Part shown: positions 7,897 to 16,711 of the stretch, piece by piece
How positions within the stretch are numbered: the stretch's first letter is position 1
Layout of the letters: each line of letters opens with the position of its first letter
Assembly: GCA_947377595.1 (NCBI GenBank)
Contig: CANCGK010000002.1
Span: 1-37,897 of the forward strand
Length of the DNA stretch: 37,897 nucleotides
Direction: 5' to 3'
Origin: a bacterium
GTDB lineage: Bacteria > Babelota > Babeliae > Babelales > Chromulinivoraceae
Program-made: the position numbers and the translations under genes
Notes under the pieces: model-generated
Seen by the model: only the letters and a program-made list of their open reading frames with translations
The model's database searches: none
Told to the model about the DNA's origin: nothing

Positions 7897-8599
7897 AAAT
7901 ATTCTTAAAAACTTTCAGCATAAAATAGTGGTTGATGATGTCAGCTTTGATGTACAACCAGGACAAGTCATTGTATTGCTTGGCAAATCTGGCGTTGGAA
8001 AATCTACAATTTTACGTATTTTAGCCGGCCTTGAAACAAGTGATGGTGGATCAATTACTCTTAATGGTCAACCAATGCAGCAACAATCAGTAGGCATGGT
8101 TTTTCAAGATTTTAATCTATTTCCTCATTTAACGGTAGAAGAAAACATCACACTTCCCTTACAAATTGTAGGCAAAAAAACTTCTGATCAAGCACAAACG
8201 ATTGCTCAAAAGCTTTTAAAAACTTATGAACTAACAGCACTTGCTCATCTACGACCACAAAGACTTTCTGGAGGGCAAAAGCAACGCGTTGCTTTTGCGC
8301 GGGCTTTAGCAATGAATCCAACAATTTTATGCTGCGACGAACCTACTTCAGCTCTTGATCCAATGTTAACCGGTAAAATTGCACAAGAAATTAATAAGCT
8401 TGCATCAAATGGTTTAATGATTATTTTAGCGACACATGATACAGAGCTTATTAAACAAATTGCATGCACTATTCATCTCATGCAACATGGAAAAATCATT
8501 GAAACAACTACTTCTGCTCAATTAGCTGAAAATGCAGAAAAATTTCCTTACATTAAAAACTTTACACAAGGCCTTACATCTGATACAACTAACAACTGA
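7883..8599 (+). CDS. Amino acid ABC transporter ATP-binding protein
   Basis: A 238-residue ATPase of the GlnQ/HisP family that powers the importer from the cytoplasmic side. Walker A is GKSGVGKST (about residue 34), the Q-loop VFQDFNLFPHLTVEENI, the signature LSGGQKQRVAFARAL, Walker B ILCCDEPTSALDP, and the switch histidine LATHD. All catalytic elements are intact. The gene overlaps the permease by 14 bases and is the last of the operon. Together the three genes suggest reliance on imported amino acids, which fits a host-dependent life. Confidence 0.96.
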   Translation: MLSLKNILKNFQHKIVVDDVSFDVQPGQVIVLLGKSGVGKSTILRILAGLETSDGGSITLNGQPMQQQSVGMVFQDFNLFPHLTVEENITLPLQIVGKKTSDQAQTIAQKLLKTYELTALAHLRPQRLSGGQKQRVAFARALAMNPTILCCDEPTSALDPMLTGKIAQEINKLASNGLMIILATHDTELIKQIACTIHLMQHGKIIETTTSAQLAENAEKFPYIKNFTQGLTSDTTNN

Positions 8600-8627
8600 A
8601 GTTCTAGAAAGTCTTTTTTAGACGAAC

Positions 8628-8656
8628 TTGACATAAAAAACTTAACTTGATAATCT
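8628..8656 (+). promoter_or_regulatory. Sigma70-like promoter
   Basis: A perfect TTGACA (8628-8633), 17 bases, then TAATCT (8651-8656). Transcription would begin near 8663 and run through the hairpin at 8716-8747 before reaching the gene at 8768. It is one of the best promoter matches in the window. Confidence 0.6.
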
Positions 8657-8715
8657 TTTGCAAGAAAAAATGTCCCTAATCGAACGATACTCTACAATGT
8701 ATTGTTCACCCCCCT

Positions 8716-8751
8716 AACCCTTCAGCTTTTTATTGAGTTGAAGGGTTTTTT
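8716..8751 (+). terminator. Terminator-like hairpin just upstream of a ribosome site
   Basis: AACCCTTCA (8716-8724) pairs with TGAAGGGTT (8739-8747), followed by more T up to 8751. It lies only about five bases before the AAGGAG site of the gene at 8768, so it can act as a terminator for the ABC operon, as an attenuator, or as the 3' end of a short RNA. Confidence 0.75.
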
Positions 8752-8767
8752 ATACAAGGAGCATGAC

Positions 8768-9349
8768 ATGAATCAATCCCTAATTTTTTGTTATTTTTTT
8801 ATAACAATTTCCTCTTTATTATTTTCTTCTGCTCAAGAGCGCCCATGGATCGCTGTATATAATACAACAAAACTTGATATGCAAATTATGCTTGAAGCGC
8901 AATATATTTTTGAAGAAAATCCAGATAGTCAAATACAACTCAATTTTGAAGATTATGATACTATATATGTAAAATATGCATGTAATAAAAATAGCAATGG
9001 CCAACCTGTTTTAGATGTATACATATTTTTTACGTGTGATGCACAAGATCAACAAATCATAAATAATATTTTTTTTCTTAATAAAAAACCATATTATCTT
9101 GCAATAAAATCTATTCGGTGCATTCAAAATTATGCACAACTTCAAACCTCATACAATTTTTTAAATCACCCTTTAGAAAAAATAATGATTTGCTATAATC
9201 CTGAGCATGGAATTAAAATAGAACCTCAATACATTTCAATTTTTAAACAATCTTTAACATTTTGTGATAACCTTATACAAAATATGACAGCAATAACTTC
9301 AAATTTTATAGCTAAAGTAAAAGGATATACATGCAAACACAGTCTATAA
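8768..9349 (+). CDS. Secreted protein, unknown function
   Basis: A 193-residue protein with a clear signal peptide (MNQSLIFCYFFITISSLLFSSAQ, probable cleavage near residue 23) and a mature part with alternating hydrophobic/polar strands (WIAVYNTTKLDMQIML, QIQLNFEDYDTIYVKYA). No family recognised. I chose the ATG at 8768 because AAGGAG sits 7-12 bases upstream and it begins the signal peptide; the earlier in-frame ATG at 8702 would start before the terminator hairpin. The next small gene overlaps its end by 19 bases, suggesting a two-gene secreted unit followed by the peroxiredoxin. Confidence 0.75.
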   Translation: MNQSLIFCYFFITISSLLFSSAQERPWIAVYNTTKLDMQIMLEAQYIFEENPDSQIQLNFEDYDTIYVKYACNKNSNGQPVLDVYIFFTCDAQDQQIINNIFFLNKKPYYLAIKSIRCIQNYAQLQTSYNFLNHPLEKIMICYNPEHGIKIEPQYISIFKQSLTFCDNLIQNMTAITSNFIAKVKGYTCKHSL

Positions 9350-9576
9350 AATATATGATATGTATCTCTTTATGCCTTGCAACAACACAAATATTTACAA
9401 TAAAACATAAAGTAATAGATACAACGAAATCTTACAAGTCTCAACAATACTCAAAACTTACTCATTTCGATAACAATTTTAAAGTATTAATGTGCAAGCT
9501 AGATAAATTAGAAAAAGCAGAAGAACTATATAATCAAAAAAATAAAAATAAAAAGATTACGACTAAGATAATTTAA
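9331..9576 (+). CDS. Small secreted protein, unknown function
   Basis: Eighty-one residues: a hydrophobic signal segment (MICISLCLATTQIFT after a short polar start) and a lysine-rich, probably helical tail (LDKLEKAEELYNQKNKNKK). An AAAGGA ribosome site precedes the ATG by about 5 bases, inside the end of the gene at 8768. No homology recognised. The overlap and ribosome site suggest coupled translation with its neighbour. Confidence 0.6.
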   Translation: MQTQSIKYMICISLCLATTQIFTIKHKVIDTTKSYKSQQYSKLTHFDNNFKVLMCKLDKLEKAEELYNQKNKNKKITTKII

Positions 9577-9593
9577 GCAAGAATAAGGATTTT

Positions 9594-10118
9594 ATGCGCC
9601 AGTTATCTATCATCATATTCATGGTATGCATTATTGCATATACTTGCATACAAGCTAAACAATCGCTTTTAGGAAAAAAAGCTCCTTTATTTACAGGCCA
9701 AGCAATACTTCCTGATGGATCAAATGCAACGTTACATCTTAAAGATTATAAACATCAAAATGTTGTTATTTATTTTTATCCAATGGATAATTCTCCCGTG
9801 TGCACGCTGCAAGCAAAAAAATTTCGCGATGAATTTTCTCGATTAAACGAACGCAATATTATGGTGATTGGCATAAGCCCTGATTCAATAGAATCGCATC
9901 TAAAATTTCACACCAAGCTCAATTTGCCTTATCCGTTAATCGCTGATGTCGACCGCAAACATTCAATTTCTAAAAAATACAACACTCATGGTTTTTTATT
10001 TAATAAACGCCAAACTTTTTTAATCAATAAAAAAGGTATTATCTTTAAGATTTTTCAGGACATTGATATTAACAACCAAATTAATGATATTATAGATGCA
10101 TTTACAGCGCAAAGTTAA
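9594..10118 (+). CDS. Exported Bcp-like peroxiredoxin
   Basis: A 174-residue AhpC/TSA-fold thiol peroxidase that would reduce peroxides. The N-terminal signal segment (residues 1-21, ending IAYTCIQA) implies a periplasmic location, unusual for Bcp. The peroxidatic site is YPMDNSPVCT with Cys70; the usual Thr of PxxxTxxC is Ser here. The Bcp resolving cysteine five residues later (CxxxxC) is absent, so it should act as a 1-Cys enzyme or use a partner. An AAGGA site precedes the ATG. Its stop lies three bases from the stop of the convergent glyA. Confidence 0.9.
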   Translation: MRQLSIIIFMVCIIAYTCIQAKQSLLGKKAPLFTGQAILPDGSNATLHLKDYKHQNVVIYFYPMDNSPVCTLQAKKFRDEFSRLNERNIMVIGISPDSIESHLKFHTKLNLPYPLIADVDRKHSISKKYNTHGFLFNKRQTFLINKKGIIFKIFQDIDINNQINDIIDAFTAQS

Positions 10119-10121
10119 AAT

Positions 10122-11345
10122 TCAAGAAAACAATTGAGCCATAAATGCATGTACCTCTTCTTTGATACTATCCAGCACTTGAGGTTGATTGCAATTTTTA
10201 ATAGCACGATCAATCAGATGAATAATGGTTATCATATCTGATTCTTGAGCACGACATGTTGTAATAGCTGCAGTTCCAATACGAATGCCCGATGGTGATA
10301 ATGGTGGTTGTCTATCAAAAGCAATTGCGTTGCGATTTACAAAAATATCAACTGACTCAAGAATTTCTTCAACTTGGCGACCATTCAATCCAATCGACTG
10401 CACATCAATTAAAAACATATGATTATCTGTTCCACCAGTTAACACGCGATATCCTAATTTCATACATTCTTGAGCAGCAACCTGCGCATTTTTTATAACT
10501 TGCTTTTGATATAATAAAAACTCTGGTTGACTCACTTGCAATGCTGCTACAGCTTTTGCAGCAACATGATTCATCAAAGCTCCACCTTGCATTCCAGGCA
10601 TCAACATTTTATCAATTTTTTGAGCAAACTGTTGTTTACACATAATCACACCACCACGAGGCCCTTGAAATGTTTTATGAGTCGTCATCGTAATAACATC
10701 AGCAAAGCCTACAGGAGATGGATGAAGCCCAACTGCTATTAATCCTGCAAGATGAGCTATATCAGCTAAAAACAATGCACCTACTTTGTCTGCAATCTGT
10801 GCAAATTTTTCAAAATCAATGATACGAGAATAGGCTGAAGCTCCTGCAATGATTAACTTTGGTTTGCAAGCTATCGCTAAAGCTTCGATCTGATCATAAT
10901 TAATCTGATAGGAGATAGGATCTACGCCATACGATACAATGTTATAAAATTGATGCGTCCAATTAACTTTATGACCATGAGAAAGATGCCCTCCTGCAGC
11001 AAGATCCATACTTAATATGGTATCACCTGGCTGCAAAAGCGCTAAATAAACTGCTGCATTTGCTTGTGAACCAGAATGGGGTTGTACATTAACATGATCT
11101 GCTTTAAAAATTGATTTAAAACGATCTATTGCTAATTGTTCGATCTGATCATACACACCGCAACCACTATAATATCGCAGTCCAGGATAGCCTTCGACAT
11201 ATTTATTACACAATACAGAACCGGAAACATTCATAACTTCTTGCGAAGCATAATTTTCAGATGCAATTAAATTAATTCCTTGTCTTTGGCGTAGCTGCTC
11301 TTTTTCTAACAATGCTTGTAACTGAATATCTAAATTTTTTTTCAT
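10122..11345 (-). CDS. glyA: Serine hydroxymethyltransferase
   Basis: A PLP enzyme that interconverts serine and glycine while loading one-carbon units onto tetrahydrofolate, in the cytoplasm. At 407 residues it is close to the usual 410-420. Signatures: NLIASENYAS (residues 25-34), SGSQANAAVY (91-100), LADIAHLAGLIAVGLHPSP (193-211), and the PLP lysine in TTHKTFQGPRGG (Lys224). It lies four bases downstream of the secreted-protein gene at 11350-11913 on the same strand, so the two are probably co-transcribed. Identification is secure. Confidence 0.97.
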   Translation of the reverse strand: MKKNLDIQLQALLEKEQLRQRQGINLIASENYASQEVMNVSGSVLCNKYVEGYPGLRYYSGCGVYDQIEQLAIDRFKSIFKADHVNVQPHSGSQANAAVYLALLQPGDTILSMDLAAGGHLSHGHKVNWTHQFYNIVSYGVDPISYQINYDQIEALAIACKPKLIIAGASAYSRIIDFEKFAQIADKVGALFLADIAHLAGLIAVGLHPSPVGFADVITMTTHKTFQGPRGGVIMCKQQFAQKIDKMLMPGMQGGALMNHVAAKAVAALQVSQPEFLLYQKQVIKNAQVAAQECMKLGYRVLTGGTDNHMFLIDVQSIGLNGRQVEEILESVDIFVNRNAIAFDRQPPLSPSGIRIGTAAITTCRAQESDMITIIHLIDRAIKNCNQPQVLDSIKEEVHAFMAQLFS

Positions 11346-11349
11346 ATTT

Positions 11350-11913
11350 TTATTTTCTTTTTGCCAAAGTGCTATGCAATAATGATTCTTGAAGCGCTGG
11401 TGCTGATGGAATCATATCAACAGGATATGCTTGAATTATTAGAGAATCTTGAAATGGTGCTTGTCCACGCTTTATAGATTCGTAGACAGATTGATTTTCT
11501 TCTTTTATAATTTCGTCAATAATATCATAAAGACTTTGCGCTTCTCTGGCAATTGTACTCTGAAAAACCCATGGTTTGCAGCAACAAGGAAATCGTCGTG
11601 CATGATTTTTTCTAATCTCTTCTAAATTATCTAAAATGCGCTGATCTGCTAGCGTAAGCTCTGCTTTTAAAAATAACCCATTGCGTAAAGTAATACGCAC
11701 CTGTTTAAATTGCGACCTGTTCAATCGTTCTTGTAATTGATGCACAGCTGTTAATAAAACTTGATTTCGGGTATCTATGATTGCTTGTTTTTTTTCAATA
11801 TCTCGTTGTAAATAAGTCGCTAATTGTATCTGAGTTGGCGTCAACGCTTGCTGGCAAGATTGCATACAATAACTATATAATAAAAATGTAATACTTATGC
11901 TCATTTTTTTCAT
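11350..11913 (-). CDS. Secreted protein with helical regions, unknown function
   Basis: A 187-residue protein with a signal segment (MKKMSISITFLLYSYCMQSC). Two cysteines (Cys16, Cys20) end the hydrophobic stretch but do not form a clean lipobox. The mature part is mostly helical, with heptad-like stretches (LQRDIEKKQAIIDTRNQ and REAQSLYDIIDEIIKEE) and a CCC motif near residue 110. AAGGAA precedes the ATG. No family recognised. It probably heads the transcript that includes glyA and diverges from efp. Confidence 0.75.
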   Translation of the reverse strand: MKKMSISITFLLYSYCMQSCQQALTPTQIQLATYLQRDIEKKQAIIDTRNQVLLTAVHQLQERLNRSQFKQVRITLRNGLFLKAELTLADQRILDNLEEIRKNHARRFPCCCKPWVFQSTIAREAQSLYDIIDEIIKEENQSVYESIKRGQAPFQDSLIIQAYPVDMIPSAPALQESLLHSTLAKRK

Positions 11914-12017
11914 ATATATTCCTTGATTAAATCACATTGATTGAAACTTTTAAAGTATACTCTCATAGAAAAATAGAAAGCAAGGCTTGCTATAAATCTT
12001 TTCAATGCGTCGCTGTG

Positions 12018-12046
12018 TTGATTTTTTTTCTACATCATTTTATACT
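12018..12046 (+). promoter_or_regulatory. Sigma70-like promoter for efp-nusB
   Basis: TTGATT (12018-12023), 17-base spacer, TATACT (12041-12046). Transcription would begin near 12053, about 36 bases before the GTG start at 12089. It lies inside the longer ATG-initiated version of the efp frame, which argues against that version. Confidence 0.6.
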
Positions 12047-12088
12047 TACATAAGAGAGTTAAATTTCCCTATTTTGAAGGATAAATCT

Positions 12089-12652
12089 GTGGTATCGACG
12101 TCTGATTTTAAAAAAGGTCGTAAAATTCTGTATGATAATGCACCATACATGGTCATCGATTTTACTCACGTAAAACCTGGTAAAGGTGGAGCGTATGTAC
12201 GAACAAAAATGAAAAATATGATCACTGGTCTTATGCACGAAGTGACATTTCACTCAGGCGAAAAATTCGAAGATCCAGGTCTTGAATACAAAGATATGCA
12301 ATATCTTTACAATGAAGGACCATTATATCACTTCATGGATTTAGACTCTTTTGAACAAGTTTCTTTAAATAAAAATCAAATCGAAGAAGCTTTAGATTAT
12401 TTAAAAGAACAATCTATCTACAATGCTTTATATTTTCAAAATAAATTAATCGCAATTGCAGCTCCAATGTTTATGGAACTCAAAGTAACTGATGCTCCAC
12501 CTGGGGTAAAAGGTAACACAGCTCAAGGCGGTGCTACCAAACCTGTTACCTTAGAAACTGGATTTGTAATTCATGCGCCACTTTTTGTTGAAGAAGGCGA
12601 TATTTTAAAAATCGATACACGCACTGGTGATTATATCGAACGTATTAAATAA
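12089..12652 (+). CDS. efp: Translation elongation factor P
   Basis: Relieves ribosome stalling at proline runs. At 188 residues it has normal EF-P length: KOW-like N-terminal domain (STSDFKKGRKILYDNAPY), the tip loop HVKPGKGGAYVR with the modifiable lysine at residue 32, and a C-terminal OB domain ending in GDILKIDTRTGDYIERIK. I chose the GTG at 12089 (MVSTSDFKKG) because GAAGGA lies about 7 bases upstream and because the ATG at 12005 would add 28 residues with no family counterpart, upstream of the predicted transcription start. nusB follows after 13 bases. Confidence 0.96.
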   Translation: MVSTSDFKKGRKILYDNAPYMVIDFTHVKPGKGGAYVRTKMKNMITGLMHEVTFHSGEKFEDPGLEYKDMQYLYNEGPLYHFMDLDSFEQVSLNKNQIEEALDYLKEQSIYNALYFQNKLIAIAAPMFMELKVTDAPPGVKGNTAQGGATKPVTLETGFVIHAPLFVEEGDILKIDTRTGDYIERIK

Positions 12653-12665
12653 GTAGGCATATTTC

Positions 12666-13184
12666 ATGAGCGAGCAAATTAATGATCAAAAACCCGTTGT
12701 GATCGAAGATGAATTAGCATCACAACTTGTTTCTCAAAATATAACAACTCGCAGAAAAATGCGTTCTTTGTTGTTTCACGTATTATATGCAGCAGATGCA
12801 TTTGATTACGAAACATCAGCAACTGAAATTGCAATTAACTTCAATAGAGAATATGAAACTGATATTGATTTACATGGCGAAATCATTACAACCGTTAATG
12901 AAATTGCAAAACGTCGTGACGAACTTGATGAACAAATTATACCATTTTTAGAAAATTGGAAATTTGATCGTATTGGTCGATGTACATTATTAGTTTTACG
13001 TTATGCAATTTGGGAGATGTTATACACAACAACTCATCATAGCATTGTTATTAACGAAGCTATTGAACTTGCAAAATGCTTTGCTGAACAAGATTCTTAT
13101 AAATTCGTCAATGGTATTTTAGATAAAATTTACAATAGTCTAAAACCAGAAGATGATACAGAATCGAATTCTGAACTTGAATAA
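12666..13184 (+). CDS. nusB: Transcription antitermination protein NusB
   Basis: An RNA-binding factor that with S10 forms the antitermination complex on rRNA operons. It has 172 residues with an acidic extension of about 30 residues before the conserved helical domain (TRRKMRSLLFHVLYAADAF) and the signature INEAIELAKCFAEQDSYKFVNGILDKI. A short acidic tail ends the protein. It forms an operon with efp, a common pairing, and is followed by a strong terminator at 13220. Confidence 0.95.
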   Translation: MSEQINDQKPVVIEDELASQLVSQNITTRRKMRSLLFHVLYAADAFDYETSATEIAINFNREYETDIDLHGEIITTVNEIAKRRDELDEQIIPFLENWKFDRIGRCTLLVLRYAIWEMLYTTTHHSIVINEAIELAKCFAEQDSYKFVNGILDKIYNSLKPEDDTESNSELE

Positions 13185-13219
13185 ATTTCATATCATATGA
13201 AATGTAAGAGTAAAAAATT

Positions 13220-13255
13220 AAGCGCTACCATCATAAAAGATTGTAGCGCTTTTTT
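13220..13255 (+). terminator. Terminator after nusB
   Basis: AAGCGCTAC (13220-13228) pairs with GTAGCGCTT (13243-13251), followed by a run of T to 13255. It ends the efp-nusB transcript. Confidence 0.85.
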
Positions 13256-13290
13256 GTATAAAACTTTGTTCAAAAAACAAATTGCTATAC

Positions 13291-13533
13291 TTATCTATTT
13301 TTGTATGTATCAGCCTTTAATCCACGATTACCTCGGCTTGTGTTTTCTTTTACAAAGACAGATTCATCACTACCATAATGTAAAATTTTGGCATTGCGAG
13401 CAGCTATCTTACCATTTTGAGTATTAAGCTTTTTGCAACTATTTTTAACTTTATGATGATCACCTTTGCCATTTGCTACTACTGCTAAAGGACTAAGCAT
13501 TGATAACATGAGCAATATATTCATTTTTTTCAT
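13291..13533 (-). CDS. Small secreted basic protein, unknown function
   Basis: Eighty residues with a signal peptide (MKKMNILLMLSMLSPLAVVA, probable cleavage after residue 20) and a basic, polar mature part with no recognised domain. GAAAGG lies about 5 bases before the ATG. It stands alone on minus with its own leader, in the style of other short secreted genes of the window. Confidence 0.65.
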   Translation of the reverse strand: MKKMNILLMLSMLSPLAVVANGKGDHHKVKNSCKKLNTQNGKIAARNAKILHYGSDESVFVKENTSRGNRGLKADTYKNR

Positions 13534-13620
13534 AAATACCTTTCAATCAATTGATTCAATTTATATAACTCTCAAGAATTAAAATTCTATCAAATTGAAA
13601 GCATCATGACAAAATAAATT

Positions 13621-14154
13621 TTAAGGCCTATCTAGATCTGATACTGGTATAGATGTCGTCATTGTTTGGTCATGTAATGTATGACTTACATGCAAAGATT
13701 GAACACCTCGCTCCATTTTTATAACTTCAGGCCCAGCATGAATAATAGTAGAAGCACCGACTCTGTTGTCTTGACGACGTTGTTCTAAAAATTTTTGCGC
13801 ATGTTGACCCGTAAAAAATCCAACTAATAACTGTTTATTATCAAAAGGATGATGAACCATTACAAGTATAGGCACTAATTTTTTTTTAAAAAAGCGATTT
13901 TTATGATCGTCAGTTAACGTTGCTGTAATTTTCTTTAATATTACTGGATTGCTCAATGGACTATATAATTTATTATCGGGTATTGATACAAGAAAATTTT
14001 TGTTTGGATTCTTTGATGCATAACAGATTGCTTTAAAAATAAATTCTTGACAAAATTCTTCTCTTTCTTTAATGCTTCTTGTAGTTGTGTCGCTACACAT
14101 CACAAAAATTGACAGCGAATAAAACGTCAAAAGCAAAGTATATAATTTTTTCAT
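13621..14154 (-). CDS. Secreted protein, unknown function
   Basis: A 177-residue protein with a signal segment (MKKLYTLLLTFYSLSIFVMC). Cys20 ends it, but FVMC is a poor lipobox. The mature part mixes helices and strands (ILVMVHHPFDNKQLLVGFFTG; HAQKFLEQRRQDNRVG). No family recognised. No strong ribosome site is visible. It lies beyond the terminator that follows ndk, so it needs its own promoter. Confidence 0.7.
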   Translation of the reverse strand: MKKLYTLLLTFYSLSIFVMCSDTTTRSIKEREEFCQEFIFKAICYASKNPNKNFLVSIPDNKLYSPLSNPVILKKITATLTDDHKNRFFKKKLVPILVMVHHPFDNKQLLVGFFTGQHAQKFLEQRRQDNRVGASTIIHAGPEVIKMERGVQSLHVSHTLHDQTMTTSIPVSDLDRP

Positions 14155-14210
14155 AATTTTAATTACAATTTTTTATTTTATTAATAGATTATCTAGATAA
14201 ATAAATATAC

Positions 14211-14252
14211 AAAAAGGGATAAACAAGCTTTTACTCTTGTTTATCCCTTTTT
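14211..14252 (-). terminator. Terminator after rpsA-ndk, 17-bp stem, may work both ways
   Basis: A perfect 17-bp stem (14211-14227 with 14236-14252) with A-rich and T-rich flanks built into it and an 8-base loop. It follows ndk on minus. Confidence 0.85.
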
Positions 14253-14311
14253 ATCTTTAAATAACTTCTAACTTGCGTTGTACATTATCTAACTATTTTT
14301 TATTGAACGAA

Positions 14312-14716
14312 TTACAGTCCAGGAAAAAATATTGCTAATTCTCTTGCAGCACTTGCTAAAGAATCTGAACCATGAGCAGCATTTGCTCCAATATTTGCAC
14401 CAAACAATGCACGAACTGTGCCTGCTGCTGCATCTTTTGGATTTGTTGCACCCATAAGATCTCTCCATGCTACTACAGCATTTTCTTTTTCAAGAGCCAT
14501 AATAACGATTGGAGATGCTGTCATAGCGCCAACCATTTCACCAAAGAATGATCGTGCGCTGTGTTCTTTGTATAATTCGTTTGCTTGTTCTTGAGTCATA
14601 GTGATTTTTTCCATCCCTACAACATTAAAACCTGCAGTTTCGATCATATCAATAATTTTACCAGCATTTTTAGCTGCTACTGCATCTGGTTTAATAATTG
14701 CAAATGTGATTTCCAT
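14312..14716 (-). CDS. ndk: Nucleoside diphosphate kinase
   Basis: Equilibrates nucleoside di- and triphosphates through a phospho-histidine. At 134 residues it is slightly shorter than the usual 140-150. It opens MEITFAIIKPDAV and carries the active-site NAAHGSDS with His115; ARSFFGEMVGAM and SPIVIMALE are also typical. AAGGA lies a few bases before the ATG. It is 11 bases downstream of rpsA, so the two are almost certainly co-transcribed. A terminator follows. Confidence 0.97.
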   Translation of the reverse strand: MEITFAIIKPDAVAAKNAGKIIDMIETAGFNVVGMEKITMTQEQANELYKEHSARSFFGEMVGAMTASPIVIMALEKENAVVAWRDLMGATNPKDAAAGTVRALFGANIGANAAHGSDSLASAARELAIFFPGL

Positions 14717-14727
14717 GTTTGTCCTTA

Positions 14728-16605
14728 TTATTTAGATGCTTTTTTAGAAGCTTTTTCTGCTTTTTCTGTAGAAGCTGTTTCTTCAGCAGCACCAGCCATA
14801 TGGCGTTCTAATTCTAATTGGAAAGCAGATTTTGCTTTTGAAGAATCAGAAGATGTTGATGTAAACGAAACAGGCTTTGCATTTTCTTTTTTAGGAGCTG
14901 CTTTTTTCTTAGGAGCTGCTGCTGGAGCTGAAGCAGATGCTGCTGGAGCAACTTCTTTTTTAGGCTCAGCTTTTTTAGCTTCTAAAGATAAACTTAAGCC
15001 AAGTTTGCGTTCTTCTGCGCTTGCATTAATCACACGCAATTGACGTTCTTGACCAGGTTTTACAGGCTCTTCTTTTTGTTCAACTAGTTCAGAATTGTAG
15101 ATTAAACCTTCAATACCTGTTGCTAATTTAACAAATGCACCATAATTTGTAATCTTAGTTACAGTACCTTTAACAATAGATTCTACAGGAAAATCTGTTT
15201 CAACAGTTTTCCATGGATCTTGTTTAAGTTGTTTGATACCAAGAGCTACTTTTTTGCTATCTTCATCGATAGAAAGAATTACAGCTTCGATTTTATCGCC
15301 ACGTTTGTATAAATCACCTGGATGTTCGATATGTTCAGTCCATGATAAATCAGAAACGTGAACTAAACCGTCAACGCCTGGCATTAATTGAACAAAGATA
15401 CCAAAATCAGTAACGTTGCTAATTACACCTTTAATCGTTTGACCTGCTTTAAAATCTTCGCTTACAGCAGTCCATGGATTTTTTTCTAATTGTTTAATGC
15501 TCAATGACATTCTACGATTATCAACATCAAGAGAAACTACTAAAGCTTCGATTTCTTGTCCTACAGTAAATCTATCTTGTAAGTTAGAAATTCTATCAGT
15601 CCAAGAGATTTCTGAAATATGGATAAGACCTTCTACGCCTTTTTGTACTTCAACAAAAACGCCGTAATCAGTAATGCTTGCAACTTTACCTTTAACACGT
15701 GATCCAACTTGAACCGACGCATCAAGACCTTGCCATGGATTTTTGTCCATTTGTTTCATACCAAGAGAAACTTTGAAGTTTTCTTTGTCGATAGAAAGAA
15801 CTTTAACAGAAATAGTTTCACCGATGCGTACAATTTCGCTTGGGTGAGAAATTCTGCCCCATGTCATATCAGTGATATGCAACAAGCCGTCTACGCCGCC
15901 GACGTCAATAAATACACCATAGTTGGTGATATTTTTAACAACGCCTTGAATAATTTTGCCAACTTCAAGATTTGCAAGAACAACTTTTCTTGATTCATCA
16001 CGACGTTCAGCAAGGAATTTGCGACGAGAAATGATAATATTTCCACGTTTTTTATTAATTTTGATAATTTCTGCTGTAACCAATTGGCCAACATATTGAT
16101 CAAAATCAGTAACACGGTGTAAGTCAACTTGTGAACCTGGCAAGAATGCTGGAATACCAACGTCTACGCTCAAGCCACCTTTAACTTTATGTAATACCAT
16201 ACCTTCAACAGGAAGACCTGCTTCTTGTAATTTAGCAATGCGATCCCAAGCTTTAACAGCTTTAGCTTGCTCGTATGATAAGACAACATCACCATTAACG
16301 TTTTCGATTTCATCGATCATAACTTCGATATCAGATCCAGCTTTTAATGCTTTTAATTCATGCTCTGGAAACTCATACGCAGGTACAAATCCATTTGATT
16401 TGTAATCGATATCAACTAAAACGCCACTTGCATCAACTTCAAGAACTTTACCTGTAATCAATTGTCCAGCAGAAAATCTTCCTACTGTACCATCGTACAA
16501 TTCTTGCATATCTTGCAACTGTTCTGCGCTTAATTTGAATTCTTGTTCGATTTGAACAACATTAGCCTTAGCAAATTGCTTTGGCTTAATAAACTCTTTT
16601 GACAT
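14728..16605 (-). CDS. rpsA: 30S ribosomal protein S1
   Basis: Binds mRNA on the small ribosomal subunit. The 625-residue protein contains six S1 (OB-fold) repeats; four are very clear (for example GVVKNITNYGVFIDVGGVDG, GKVASITDYGVFVEVQKGVEG, GVISNVTDFGIFVQLMPGVDG, GTVTKITNYGAFVKLATGIEG), each followed by a KQLxxxPW-type linker. The last about 90 residues form a low-complexity Ala/Lys/Glu/Ser tail. I chose the ATG at 16605 (MSKEFIKPK) because AGGAG is six bases upstream; the ATG at 16623 adds six residues without a ribosome site. Confidence 0.96.
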   Translation of the reverse strand: MSKEFIKPKQFAKANVVQIEQEFKLSAEQLQDMQELYDGTVGRFSAGQLITGKVLEVDASGVLVDIDYKSNGFVPAYEFPEHELKALKAGSDIEVMIDEIENVNGDVVLSYEQAKAVKAWDRIAKLQEAGLPVEGMVLHKVKGGLSVDVGIPAFLPGSQVDLHRVTDFDQYVGQLVTAEIIKINKKRGNIIISRRKFLAERRDESRKVVLANLEVGKIIQGVVKNITNYGVFIDVGGVDGLLHITDMTWGRISHPSEIVRIGETISVKVLSIDKENFKVSLGMKQMDKNPWQGLDASVQVGSRVKGKVASITDYGVFVEVQKGVEGLIHISEISWTDRISNLQDRFTVGQEIEALVVSLDVDNRRMSLSIKQLEKNPWTAVSEDFKAGQTIKGVISNVTDFGIFVQLMPGVDGLVHVSDLSWTEHIEHPGDLYKRGDKIEAVILSIDEDSKKVALGIKQLKQDPWKTVETDFPVESIVKGTVTKITNYGAFVKLATGIEGLIYNSELVEQKEEPVKPGQERQLRVINASAEERKLGLSLSLEAKKAEPKKEVAPAASASAPAAAPKKKAAPKKENAKPVSFTSTSSDSSKAKSAFQLELERHMAGAAEETASTEKAEKASKKASK

Positions 16606-16711
16606 TAAAGACTCCTGATCCAATTTTTTATCTAACTAAAAAACTGTAAAAATGTAAAAAAACAGATAACTATCACTTTTAAATCTATCAAAATATCATC
16701 AACTAAGCAAA

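Noticed and set aside
12005..12088. ATG-initiated N-terminal extension of efp
   Set aside because: It overlaps the predicted promoter, has no EF-P counterpart, and the GTG at 12089 has a good ribosome site.
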